DNA of 64,000 nt from Ascoidea asiatica. Lineage: Eukaryota; Ascomycota; Saccharomycetes; Ascoideales; Ascoideaceae. The notes under the pieces were generated by a model, which saw nothing but the letters and a program-made list of their open reading frames with translations, did not search any database and was not told the origin of the DNA. The first letter of the stretch is position 1. Each line of letters begins with the position of its first letter. The stretch lies in the NCBI GenBank assembly GCA_001600695.1, contig BCKQ01000005.1:694593-758592 (forward strand), given 5' to 3'. Positions 8,644-19,800 of this stretch are shown in pieces. The position numbers and the translations under genes are program-made.

Positions 8644-9555
8644 TCAACTTTTAGCTAATTGAGATTTTATTAAATTAATCATTTGAAATCCATTAAATAT
8701 TAACCAATTTTCACTTTCATTATAATAATATCCTAAATTTTTATATTTTAAAATTAATTCTTCTAAAAATTTAAATGTATCTTTAAAACCTTTTGATGTA
8801 TCATTTAACATATATAATTCACAATTTAAATAAATTCCAATTATTGAACATCTTTTTGAATACCATGAAAAATCATGACTTTTATCTAAACTTAAATATA
8901 ATAAATCATCTGATAATTGAAATAATTCTTTAATTGATTCATTTATATTTCTTGGTAAAATTAAATATGTTAATAATTTTTTTAAATTTTTTAAATTATT
9001 TAAATCATTTATATCATATTTATAATTTGAATTCAAAATTAGATTTAACTTTTCTTCTTCTTTTTCTTCTTCTTCTACTTTTTCTTTCTCAGTTTCTTTT
9101 TCAAAATCTTTAATTTCTTGAAGTTTTAAATTCATTAATAATCTTTCTTTAATTAAAAAATTTAATTTATCTTCTTCTTCAACTAAATTATCAAACTCAT
9201 TTTTTCTCTCTTTAACAATATCAAATAATCTTAATCTTGAACTCTTAAGATGAAAATACATCAATTCATTAATTTTATCTTTAAAAATAACATTTAATGA
9301 ATCTTCATATTTTAAATCTCTAATTGAATTAAATATTGATTTTTCTTCAAATCCATATCTTGGAACATATTTTTCAATTGCATTAAAAAGAATTTTATTT
9401 TTTATTGTTAAATTCTTATTGAATTCTCTTTCTTCTTCAATATGATCAATTGAAAAATAATTTCTCTTGAATATTAAATTTTTATTAATAAAATAATTAT
9501 TACTCTTTGAAATTGATAATTTCGATATTGATCTAAAACTTATTTTCCCAATCAT
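8644..9555 (-). CDS. COQ9: Coq9, ubiquinone biosynthesis lipid-binding protein
   Basis: 303 residues from the ATG at 9555; the frame continues a few codons upstream only from a TTG. The N-terminus is rich in Ser, Lys, Asn and Arg with no early acids, as expected for a mitochondrial presequence. The conserved TetR-like helical start (ILFNAIEKYVPRYGFEE) lies near residues 58-75. The COQ9 C-terminal domain follows, with DFSWYSKR near 233-240 and a terminal helical segment. Coq9 binds isoprene lipids and supports Coq7 hydroxylation within the matrix-facing CoQ synthome. A Glu/Lys-rich insertion near residues 150-175 makes it somewhat longer than the S. cerevisiae protein. Confidence 0.88.
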   Translation of the reverse strand: MIGKISFRSISKLSISKSNNYFINKNLIFKRNYFSIDHIEEEREFNKNLTIKNKILFNAIEKYVPRYGFEEKSIFNSIRDLKYEDSLNVIFKDKINELMYFHLKSSRLRLFDIVKERKNEFDNLVEEEDKLNFLIKERLLMNLKLQEIKDFEKETEKEKVEEEEKEEEKLNLILNSNYKYDINDLNNLKNLKKLLTYLILPRNINESIKELFQLSDDLLYLSLDKSHDFSWYSKRCSIIGIYLNCELYMLNDTSKGFKDTFKFLEELILKYKNLGYYYNESENWLIFNGFQMINLIKSQLAKS

Positions 9556-10373
9556 TATTATAACTACCAATATTGTCTATAATAAGTTATCAAACCTCAA
9601 TTAAATGACAAAAATATTCAATGATTTTTTCAATGAATTAGTTTATCATTTTAATTGATTGATTATTAAAATATTCAGTTTCTTTCTTCTTACTTCTCGC
9701 TTTCTGTTTTCCCTAAAAATCACTCCACGCATAGTAAAACTATACCTCACACTAATTTGACACCGTTTTTACTTTTCAAATTCATTAAATAAACAGGTAA
9801 ATTAAAAAATATAAATTATCCCATTAAAAAAAGGTAAATAAAATATTACATTAACCTCAATATTACATTACTTTCAGGAAACACCTTTTTGATGTCAATT
9901 TGAATTAAATTTATGAAAAAATATGATTATAAAAAAAAAATTATTAGACTATTAAACTATTGGATTACTAAATTATCACTATATCAATATATGACATATT
10001 AAAATATGACTTAACAATTAAATATATGCCAAAATTTTCATCATTATCAACACCAACAACAAAATTCATTAAACTCGATTAAATTCCATTAGTTTTTGAA
10101 TTCCCCAATTAAAATCAAAATTAAAGTTCATTAATCAAGAGAACAAAATAAATAACTAAATAAAAAGAAAAGCAGAAAACTAAATTTAAAATGACCAAAA
10201 AACGTAAAAATAAACGCAATAAAAAAATTTTTTTTTTCTCTCATAATAAAATGAAAATTCAATGAAATTTAACAAACCTTTTAAATAAAAAAAACCAAAA
10301 TGCCGTCCTATTCTATAATATGCTAAGATTTCTCTGCTTTAAAATAAAAAAAAACTAATAGATGAATGATTTG
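9556..10373. other. Intergenic region, COQ9 promoter and NRP1 3' side
   Basis: Very AT-rich, with poly-A and poly-T runs. No open frame, repeat array or RNA gene was recognised. Confidence 0.55.
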
Positions 10374-11697
10374 TTAAGCTAATATATCATTACTGTTATT
10401 ATTAATATCACTAAGATTATTGAGATTAGCATTATTGATATTATTGATATTATTAATATTATTGATATTATAATTATTAATATGATTTGATTCCAATTCT
10501 AAATTACCAACTTTATGAATAATAGTTGCATCATTTCCAAAATTATTAACTTGATGTAAAGATTGTCTGGCTCTAAGATTATTCTCATTTAAATTATCAG
10601 AATCACTCATTGAATTGAGATTACTATTATTTGTATTGAAACTAATATCACCTAAACTAGCAAACCTGTTACCATTAATACTTTTTGTATTATAACCATT
10701 AATATTTTTACTATTGTTTTTCATGATATTAATGCTATTAATATTATTGACATTATTATTATTATTATTATTATTACTACTAGTAGTAATGCTAGTACTA
10801 GAATTAACGTTATTACTATTTACACTATTTGAAATATTTTGAATCGCATTATTAATTGAATTGTTGTTAGAATAAGTAGATAAATTTCCAGAAACATTTC
10901 CTGAAGTGGTTGAATTGATACTTGAGATACTATTACTCATTGAATTATTAGGAATATGAGCATTATTATTACCATTATTTGAGTTTGAAGTTAAAGATAA
11001 ACCTGAAATTTGGGTTGAAATTTTCATAAATTCATCATTACTTAAACTTAAATTATAATTCCCATATTGAGGAGAATTGTTTATATTACCGTTGATGTTA
11101 TTACTATTATTATTATTATTATTATTATTGGTTATAGAAGAAATATTGTGCTGATTCAATTGACTATGGGAATAATGATGAGTTAATTGATGCTGAACAA
11201 CTGGAGCAGTTGGAGGAGGAGGTAAAATACCTGCATTTCTGGGAAAACCACATCTTAAACAATAAACATTTTTTGCAAAATTATGATATGAACAATTTTC
11301 ATTGCCACATTTCCAGTCTCCTGCTCTAAAGGGAACGGAATTCATCCTATTTGATAGCATATTACCATTATTTGTTACTGTATTATTATTGTTATTACTT
11401 GTATTATTACTGGTACTATTATTAGTATTTGTTGAAGAAATATTTGAATTCAAATTATTGTTTGACGTATTGCTTGTATTATTGATGATTGAGTTATTGA
11501 TACTACTAATTGAATTATTGTTAATAGAGTTTGAATTCCCATTACCATTAGAGTTAATGTTATTTATATTGTTATAAAAACCATTATTATAATTCATATT
11601 CAAATTAGCATTTGCATTAATATTTGAAGTTGAATTATTTGAATATGCATAAGTATTAGCGTTATTACTATTACTGTTATTATTAGTTGAAATGTTA

Positions 11698-11731
<34 letters not shown>

Positions 11732-13145
11732 TGTTATTGAAATTATTGGAATTATTATAGATAGAATCTTGTTGAGCACCAAGAGCTGGAAAAGAACAAC
11801 GAAAACAAGCTGTACGCCTTTGAAAATTGGAAAATCCACAAGATGGACAAGTCCAGTCACCAGGCCTTGGCCTATTCTTATTTTGAGGGAATGGGGTTAA
11901 AATTTCTTGAGCTTTATCTAATAATCTTGTAGTTGAAGGCTGTACTTCAATTGATCTATCATTCAAGGTTTTACCATTCATTGCTAAAGATTCACTTGCT
12001 TCTTCATGAGTTGAAAAAACAGCAAAAGCAATACCTAGGTTTTTATGAGGATCAGGTGTTTTCAAAGTCCAAAATGCAGTTGGCTTTGTTGAACCAAATC
12101 TTGTGAACCAAGAATCTAATTCTGATTGAGTGATATCAAAGGGTAAATTTGTTAAAAATAAAACATTTGATCTTTCGCTTAAAAAGGCTCTAATATCAGC
12201 ATCACCATCATAAGGATTAGTTAGTACATCTGAATGTTCATCATTTGGATAAGACTTTTTAATTAAAGCTTTTAAAATTCGGGCTATAAGAAAAGCTTCA
12301 TCTAAAGCTCTTCTAGGTAAAAACAAAGGATTACTGTTTATGTTAACATTAGTGGTAATATTAGTGGTAGGTGCATTAGTATTAGATGTAATAGATGTGG
12401 AAGGAGTAGTAGAAGGTATAATAGAACCGATTGCACTAGCAGGTTGTTTACTAGAAATAGAAGTTGTTGTAGATACTTCATTAACACTGGATGAAGTATC
12501 ATTGTCTTTGGTAACATTGGAAGTAGTAGTATTACTATTACTAGTATTTGAATCATTATTTTCAATTACAGAATTTGAGGAAAGAACTGAAGGTGGTGTT
12601 GGAAATAAATTTGGATTATTATTTTGAGTTATAATATCGACTTCAAGTGCAGCAAAAATAGCATTGATATTATTTGAGGAATAAGATATAGATTCAGGAT
12701 GATGAGCTTGCCATTTTGAGTATTCAGATTTAATATCAAATATTTTTGGGTATTGTAAAAATAAAGGTAATAATACATTTTTATCTCTTGCTTCTCTTGA
12801 AATTTGAACTTTTAAATCATAAGAATTTAAAGTTATAAATATGAAAGATTTTTTTAAATTAATTAAATTGGTCTTTAAGAAATTTTCAAAATTTAATATT
12901 GACTCTCTAAAATTGTTTGCATTTTTAACATGATCCCAAGTTAAACCTGTTAGATTTGTACAAAGATTTGTTATTGGATTAGAAGTTGGTTTTATGAGGA
13001 TGGAGTCATATGAGATTTCATTAAGAGTTGCAGAATCAACTAATACCCAGGCTAGCTCGATAGTCTCAGCCAGATCTTTATTTGTAGAAAGAGAATGTTC
13101 ATCACAGGTAGTTGAAACATGGAGAATAACATAGACATCAGGCAT
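10374..13145 (-). CDS. NRP1: Nrp1-like RNA-binding protein: degenerate exonuclease fold, RRM, two RanBP2 zinc fingers
   Basis: 923 residues from the ATG at 13145. Order: an N-terminal DEDD-exonuclease-like region (about 1-165, continued at about 278-300); an RRM near 326-402 with VLFLTNLPFD as RNP2-like strand and IAFAVF as RNP1-like strand; a RanBP2-type zinc finger near 424-449 (GDWTCPSCG...CFRC); a long Asn/Ser tract; a second zinc finger near 606-635 (GDWKCGNENC...CLRC); and a long Asn-rich tail. This combination is that of S. cerevisiae Nrp1, an Asn-rich stress-granule protein. The exonuclease motif I acidic pair is replaced (HVS where DxE is expected), so nuclease activity is unlikely. 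A Ser/Thr/Asn insertion of about 110 residues splits that domain. Poly-Asn is coded by ATT/GTT runs on the plus strand. The protein is longer than its S. cerevisiae counterpart because of these tracts. Confidence 0.85.
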
Positions 13146-13447
13146 TCTAAAGGAGAGATTGAGAAGGCTTTCATTACCTAGTTGAGCAGTGAAAAAAATG
13201 AATGAAAAAAGAAAAGAAAATATAACAGAGATTGGAGATTGGAGATCAGATATCAGATATCAGATAATAGTTATATTGTAATTAATAATTATACTTATAA
13301 ATAAATAAGTTAAATGAAACAATTTTCAATATAAAAATGAATATGAAGATGAATATAATGAATATGGGTGAATAACTTGGATTAAACAAGATCTTAAATA
13401 AAAACTAAAATATTTTTCAAGTGGAAACTGCAATAAACGTTAACTAA

Positions 13448-13615
13448 CCTTTCTGTCGAGGGCTCTTGTTATTGAACATCTCTAGCGCCAGCAGCGAAGA
13501 TTCCCAGAGCCGCGCGAGTTCACAAGTGTTCTCGTCCAGCACCGCCACTTACAAAGACAGCCTCAGATTCGGGGTCTACTCAATGTCTCAATTAACCATC
13601 TACAGAATCATATGA
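13448..13615 (+). other. GC-rich islet with hairpins and a short ATG-less open frame
   Basis: Base composition changes abruptly from the surrounding AT-rich DNA. GGCTCT (13461-13466) can pair with AGAGCC (13506-13511). A dyad CGAG-tt-CAC-aa-GTG-tt-CTCG lies at 13515-13534. A plus-strand frame of about 55 codons between stops (13445-13447 TAA, 13613-13615 TGA) is Ser-rich but has no ATG at its start. It could be an RNA gene, a GC-rich promoter element of NRP1 or a gene remnant. It matches no tRNA, 5S, snRNA, SRP or RNase P signature I know. Confidence 0.35.
13511..13516. promoter_or_regulatory. CGCGCG element upstream of NRP1
   Basis: CGCGCG lies about 370 bases upstream of the NRP1 ATG. CGCG-core sites bind the RSC-associated factors Rsc3/Rsc30 in S. 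cerevisiae and keep promoters nucleosome-free. The role here is inferred from the motif only. Confidence 0.3.
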
Positions 13616-13816
13616 AATCCGAGGGTTTCCTTATTTGGGTTGGAACTTTTTATGCGTAATTAAACAATTTAACTTTATTAATCTATTCACACTTTCTAAA
13701 CAGAAAATTAATATAATAACAATAAAAAATAATAACAAAAAAAGTACAAAACAAAAAATACAAAAATTATACAAAAATTATACAGAAATAATACAAAAGT
13801 AATACAAAAAATCACT

Positions 13817-16800
13817 TCAAATATTAGCTAATTGACTGAAGTATTGACGAAGAATTATAGAAAGCATTTCAGGTAGTTCATTAATATCATGAACAACAAC
13901 GTAAAACTCAAAGGGAAAGGTATCAAGATATTTATCAATTTGTAGTTTCATTATCCCAGTTTCTTCATCGGTAATATACCTTACTTGGCTCATATCTAAA
14001 ATACTTTCTTTATTTTCTCTACTATTTTTTTCATGATTCATATTATCTCCATTTAAACAATCAATAATTACAAACACAATCATGATTTTATCTTCTCTAG
14101 CTTTACGCACCATTCTTTCTATACTTTCATGGTCTTCACAAACTCCATCTGATAAAATTATTTCTAATTGCCAAAGTTCTTGGCTTTGAGTTCTTCTAGC
14201 ATTGGTAAATAATTTATTTGAGATATTAATTAATTTCTTTATATCTGTTTTTTCTTCTTTAAAATTGAACCATTTCAAAAGATTTGCTCCTTTTTCAACT
14301 GACGATGAAAAACTTTCACTAAATTTATGTAAAACTTTTATGGTTTCACCAAATTTGACTATACAGATTTCTCCGGTTTCTAGTTGTGTTAATGATTTAT
14401 AAAATAAACATAAACTATCAAATGCGAATTTAATTGCTTTACTTTCTCCCATAGATTTAGAATCATCAATTGCTATCATAATTTGATATTGCCTCTTACT
14501 AGGTTTATTTCTCTTTAACCAAATTTTATCTTTTCGAAATTCACTTGCAATATATGGTATAATTTTTTTCATATTTAGTCTTTTACCAGTTCTATAATCT
14601 CCTTTTAGTTTGGTAGCCAACGTTGGTTCTAAAATCAATCTAAGTTGTTCACTTAATCTTGATGATAATTCTTGTGTTTCTCTTTCACTATCTTTCCAAA
14701 GTTGACGAGCAATTTCAATATTCATACCTCCATTCCTCATAGGTTCATCATTATTATTAAGGAAAATTTTTTGAAATTCTTCTTCCATGTATTCTTCATC
14801 TTTATATTTATCTTCATCTTTATCTTCATCGACAATATCATCAACATTTTTATTCTTATCTTTCTTAAAACCAATATTAATTAACTCTTCATTTTCTAAT
14901 GTGCCATCTTCATTTTTTCTAATATCTTCATCTTTCTGTTGTTCTTCATCTTTCAAGTCACTAGTTGCTTTACCATTGAAATTACCCTCTTCATTATTCA
15001 ATTCTTCTTCTTTTTTATCTTCTTTGTCATCTTCATTTTCAACTTCAATCATTTCTCCATCTAACCCATTTTTTTCTTCTGATTCGTCAATAATTTTTTC
15101 TTCATCGATAGTTTGAATTTGCTCTTCTTTTGCAGCTCCTAATGCCTGAGTTTCGTTTTCAGAATTTTTACCATCTAAGTGTTCAAATTCATCTGGCCTG
15201 GTATTCGCTTTTTCTTTTTCTTTTTTATCTTCATCTTCTATATTAGAAGCTTCTTTAATCTCTTCATGGCGACGATAAAATTCTTTTAATGAATCTCCTA
15301 ATTCTTTCAACGTTTGATTAACCATTTCTCTTGCACTATCATTATTATTATAATTTTCTTCTTCTTCTTTATTATCATTTTTCTTTTCATCATTATTTTC
15401 TCCAATTGTTCCATTAGATCCAATATTTTCTTCTTCATTTTTAACTTCAGAATCAGCACCTTCTCCTTTTTCTCCGGAATTTTGTTTATTTTCAGCCTGA
15501 TTTTCCTCTTTATTTTCATCGATATTATTGTTCATTTCTTCAATTCCATCTAATCCTTCAACCCCATCTAAATTTTCCTCTTTAGAGTCCTTAGAATCAG
15601 GATCTTCATCATTTGAATCTTCTTCAATATTTTCTTGTAATTCAACATCACCGTTTTGATTATTGGTTTCTGTTTCTTCAGGCTCATTTAGTTCATCAAC
15701 ATCATTGTCATTGTCATTGTCATCATCTTTCATCTCTTCATCAATTCCATCCTCAAAATCAGCGGCAGATTCTTCTTGATTTTCATTTTCTTTCTCATTA
15801 GAATCGCCATCCACCTCCTCTAAATTTTCTTCTTTTTCATTTTCATTTAGGTTTAAGTTTTCATTTTCTAGATCAATATCTAAATTGTCTTCGAATCCCT
15901 GGTCTTCATTGTTATCTTCTTTTTCTTCTTCTTCTTTATCTGATGTTTCATCATCAAGATTTATATCTTCTGGTAAATCTAAGATTTCTGAATCGGGTAC
16001 GTTTTCATCAAGTCTATTATCATCTTCCTTATTTTGAACCGCATCTTCTTGCTCTCCAAGATTTTCTTTGGATTCTTCATCTTTATTTTCAGAATCCCCT
16101 TCTTTGTCGTTATCTGAGTTTTGATTATTTTCATCTTCTTTGGCTTCTAAATTACTTTCTCCATCTTTATTTTGTGGCATGTCTTTTGAGTCTTTTTCTT
16201 TCATATCATTTTCTTCTTCTAATTCTTCTTTGTCATTCCACATTTTCTCATCAATAGCATTAGGGTCAGCATCATCTATATCATCGATTTTTTCGTCAGC
16301 ATCTTCCTTATCATTATTTTCATTATCAGAGTCGGTATTATCTTCGCCTGGAGCGTTCTCCATTTCACCGTCTATATCGCCATCAATATCTTGCGCATTA
16401 TTCTTATCATCTTCGTTATCTTCATTATCATTATTCTGATTTTCATCATTTGCAGCAAGTGCATCTTCATCGAGATCTTCTTCATCTAAATCTTTGGAAC
16501 TATTCATAGCTCCAGAAGTATCCCCATTTCCTAATCCACTTCCTTCTTCAACTTCATCTGATTCCTTTTCATCATGTTCTTCATTATCCGGTATACAAAA
16601 ACCGTTTACTGAAAGATCTAAAAGTGCAGAGCATAAAATATACGTAGCTTTAGAAGAACAATAATAATATTTACAGTAACTGTTTTTCACAAGAATAACC
16701 GTTTCCTTATACTGTGTAGCCAAAGGTTGAAATAAGAGTAAAATAGATGAAACAAAGTCAGAATTGCTTTCATTATAATTAAACTTTGAGACTTGATAAT

Positions 16801-19800
16801 AGAAATTTTTTATCAAAGCTGAAATTTTTCTATGTTTTAGCAAATTTGAAATCTCAGCCAACCTGTTTTCAACAGTTGGAATCCAATTTTCTTCTTCTTC
16901 TTTTATTTCTGAAGAAAGTCGAAGTTGGGTGATATTTTGGGACGAAAGGATAATTGAAGTAGAAACCGAGATGAATTTTTCTAAAATATCAGAAACAGTA
17001 GAACTATTGAATGAAATTTCTTGTTTTCTAGTTCTCTGCAAGTTGGACTGAATCCAGTTTAGTATTGTATCTGCTAAAAAGGAGAAACTGCTTTCTTCTG
17101 ACTTCCATTTAGTAAGGTCAGTTATAAAAGTTTGTAAATTTAAATTCATGGTCTCAAGCTCTAATTGTTTTGCTGTTGTATAAACAATAGCACCATTAGA
17201 AGGTTCTAACTGTTTTGATATTGACTTTACTTTAAATTTATAATTGATTAATATATCTGAAAGAGCATTCTTTCCTTTAATTGGTGTGACTTTAGAAACA
17301 CAATTCATAGATTCTAGACAAAAATCAATAAGTTGAACAAGGCAACGATTGCATTCGTCTAACCACTTTTCATCTAGAATAATAGATTTACAGTTGATAA
17401 GCTTTTCACCCTTATTTAGTGATGATGTTAAATTTTCAAATAGATCGATAGTAGAGTGCAATTCTGTTACGGATTTAAGCAATTGACAAATTGGTTCTCT
17501 GTCCTTTATCAAAAAGAATATAAGATTTTCAGATATAGCAACACATCTCTTTATTTCGTTTTTTGGTAAATTCTCTTCGCAATTTGAAGTGGCATTTTTC
17601 AATTTTGGAAGTAAGTCTAAAATTCTAAAGAAATAGGTATCAATCTTACCGTCCTCTGTGTCAGGGAAAGATTTAGCAGTACTGATGATTAATGTAGATG
17701 ATTTTTGAACTTCATGAATGTCACCTCTCAAATTAGTTTTCAAACCACTACGCTTTAATTCTTTCACTGTTTCATTCAAAAATCGCATTTTTCTAGACTT
17801 TAATAGTCCTTTGTTTTGCTTGTTCGTAGAAAAACTCTCTTTTCTTAACTCATCTATCCCTTCAATTATTTCAGTGGCAAATGAAAGTAAATCTGGATAT
17901 GTTTCCTGACTTAGACTTTCATTGTAAAAAAGCAATTTGTTATTTAAATTTTTGATATTTCCAAAAACTTTGGGCTTTGAATTCCACAAAGAAATTTCAG
18001 AAAGCTTATCATAACAATTTTGATATTGGGAAATACCTATAAAGTTATTTTGCAAATTCTTAGATGGATCACACCCATAGTGTGCAACCTTGAGACTTTT
18101 TGGCAATCCTTTTTCGATAACACTAATTATTTTCCCCGAAATCATTTCTCTGTATTTTCTAACAATTTTATAAAGACTTCTATGAGATTTATGCGCACTT
18201 TGCTTAAGAGCATGAATGTTTACATCTTTCCAACTTGCAAGTAAAATGATTTCTGTCATCTCCTTCTCCAACTTTTTCCTTCCATCACAAATATGCTGAG
18301 TGATATTCTCAGAAAATTGTTGAAAAAAAGATATAGTATTAGAAACAGCGTTATAATAAGACTTGTTTATATTAAGTAAAATCATACTATTTTTGAAAGC
18401 CTTCAAAAGTCTTAAGCGTCCCTCAAACTGCCCATAAGAAGAATCAGCAAGAAATTCAGAAAGAGCAGTGACCAAATCAGGAATATTCTTAGAGGTACTT
18501 TCTGTTTCGGAAACCAAAAGAACCTCGAATAAATGAACCCACCATTTTTGTAACTCTGTAGTTTGAAGTTTATCCTCGTGATGAAATAAAGATTTCCATG
18601 ATTTCAATTCTAATTTTCTCCAAGAAACAATAATGTTAGTGATTTGTTCAGTGAAATTATTTAAAGAAATTTTTTGATGGGCGTATTTTTCCCACTCGGT
18701 TAAATAAGTATAAATCTGTTCAACCTTCATTATAAGCTTAACAAGTGGAGTTCTAGAAGCAAAACCTAGATATTCATTACAAGCTCTAAAAAGAATTTGT
18801 AAAGTTGCATGTTCTGGCCATTCATTCAACAAATCATTAACTTTTCCTTGAATATTCTCTATAACCTTAACAGACTCCTTTAGTTCTTTAGGGGCACTAC
18901 CATAATAGAAATCAACTTCACTTTCATCTTCAACAGTTTCATAAGCAGAAGTTACTGAACTAATTCTATTCAATAATAATATCAACGCGCTCGGTGTAGC
19001 TGAATTCAAAGATTTTTGTCTATCATGGTCAAAATTACTCAAAAAAACATTCAAAGATAAAGCAGGACCATCTCTTAAAAATATTCTGATAAAACTAGTA
19101 ACAATTTCGTTAGATGTAGAATTATCCTTTAATTTTAATTTCGGTGAAGCTTCTTGAATTTCACTTTCTTCATAATCAGGAAACAAAAGAGCAATTTCAT
19201 CTTCCTCATTTTCCAACGATGCAGAGTATTTATAAAGTCCCTGGGGTTCATTGGTCTCCTTGAGAATTTTAATCTTCCATTCTCTATAAACAAGTTCAAA
19301 AACTAGGAAAATATCATCAACAGCAACATTTGACAACCCATTAGTAACATTCAATTCAATCAGTTTAATGATATCAAGTAAATTGTCTTCAGGATTCTGC
19401 ATTAGGGAGAGATTCTCTTGATTTAATAATTGCATTTTTCCAAAATTATCGATTGGGTTAGAGTGCTTATCTGTTTCAGCAGTTGAGTTAAAATCAGCTA
19501 CTAAAGAAAAGCCAAGCTTCAATCCATAAATATAGCCCTTCAAAATATCATTTACATCATCATAGAGAAAGTGCTTATTTGATAAACGATCTAGGAATCG
19601 AGAGGAGTTTTGCTGGAATATTTCAACCTTTCTTTTAGATGTTTCTGTTTTTTCTAAAGCTACTGTAAGTAAAGATTGTACAGGTTTCTCATCGAGGCAA
19701 GCTGACATAAAAGACTTCCATTCTTCAAAAACTTCTCTCATGGAAGTATTGGATCTAAAGACTTGAGGCTTATCTGGAACTGCAAAATCCGACTCCTTTG

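Larger units (their letters stand above)
13146..13816. other. NRP1 promoter / MDN1 3' region with a GC-rich islet
   Basis: Mostly AT-rich. A sharply different GC-rich stretch lies at about 13450-13620, and a tail of ATACAAAA-type repeats near 13745-13810 runs up to the MDN1 stop codon. No gene was assigned. Confidence 0.6.

Noticed and set aside
13448-13615. RNase P, SRP or spliceosomal RNA in the GC islet
   Set aside because: None of the conserved core motifs I know (RNase P CR-I/CR-V, SRP Alu/S-domain, U-snRNA pairing sequences) is present on either strand.
14672-16439. Several open frames opposite the MDN1 acidic region
   Set aside because: They are shadows of GAA/GAT/AAT codons: Ser/Phe/Ile-only translations, no start context and no homology.
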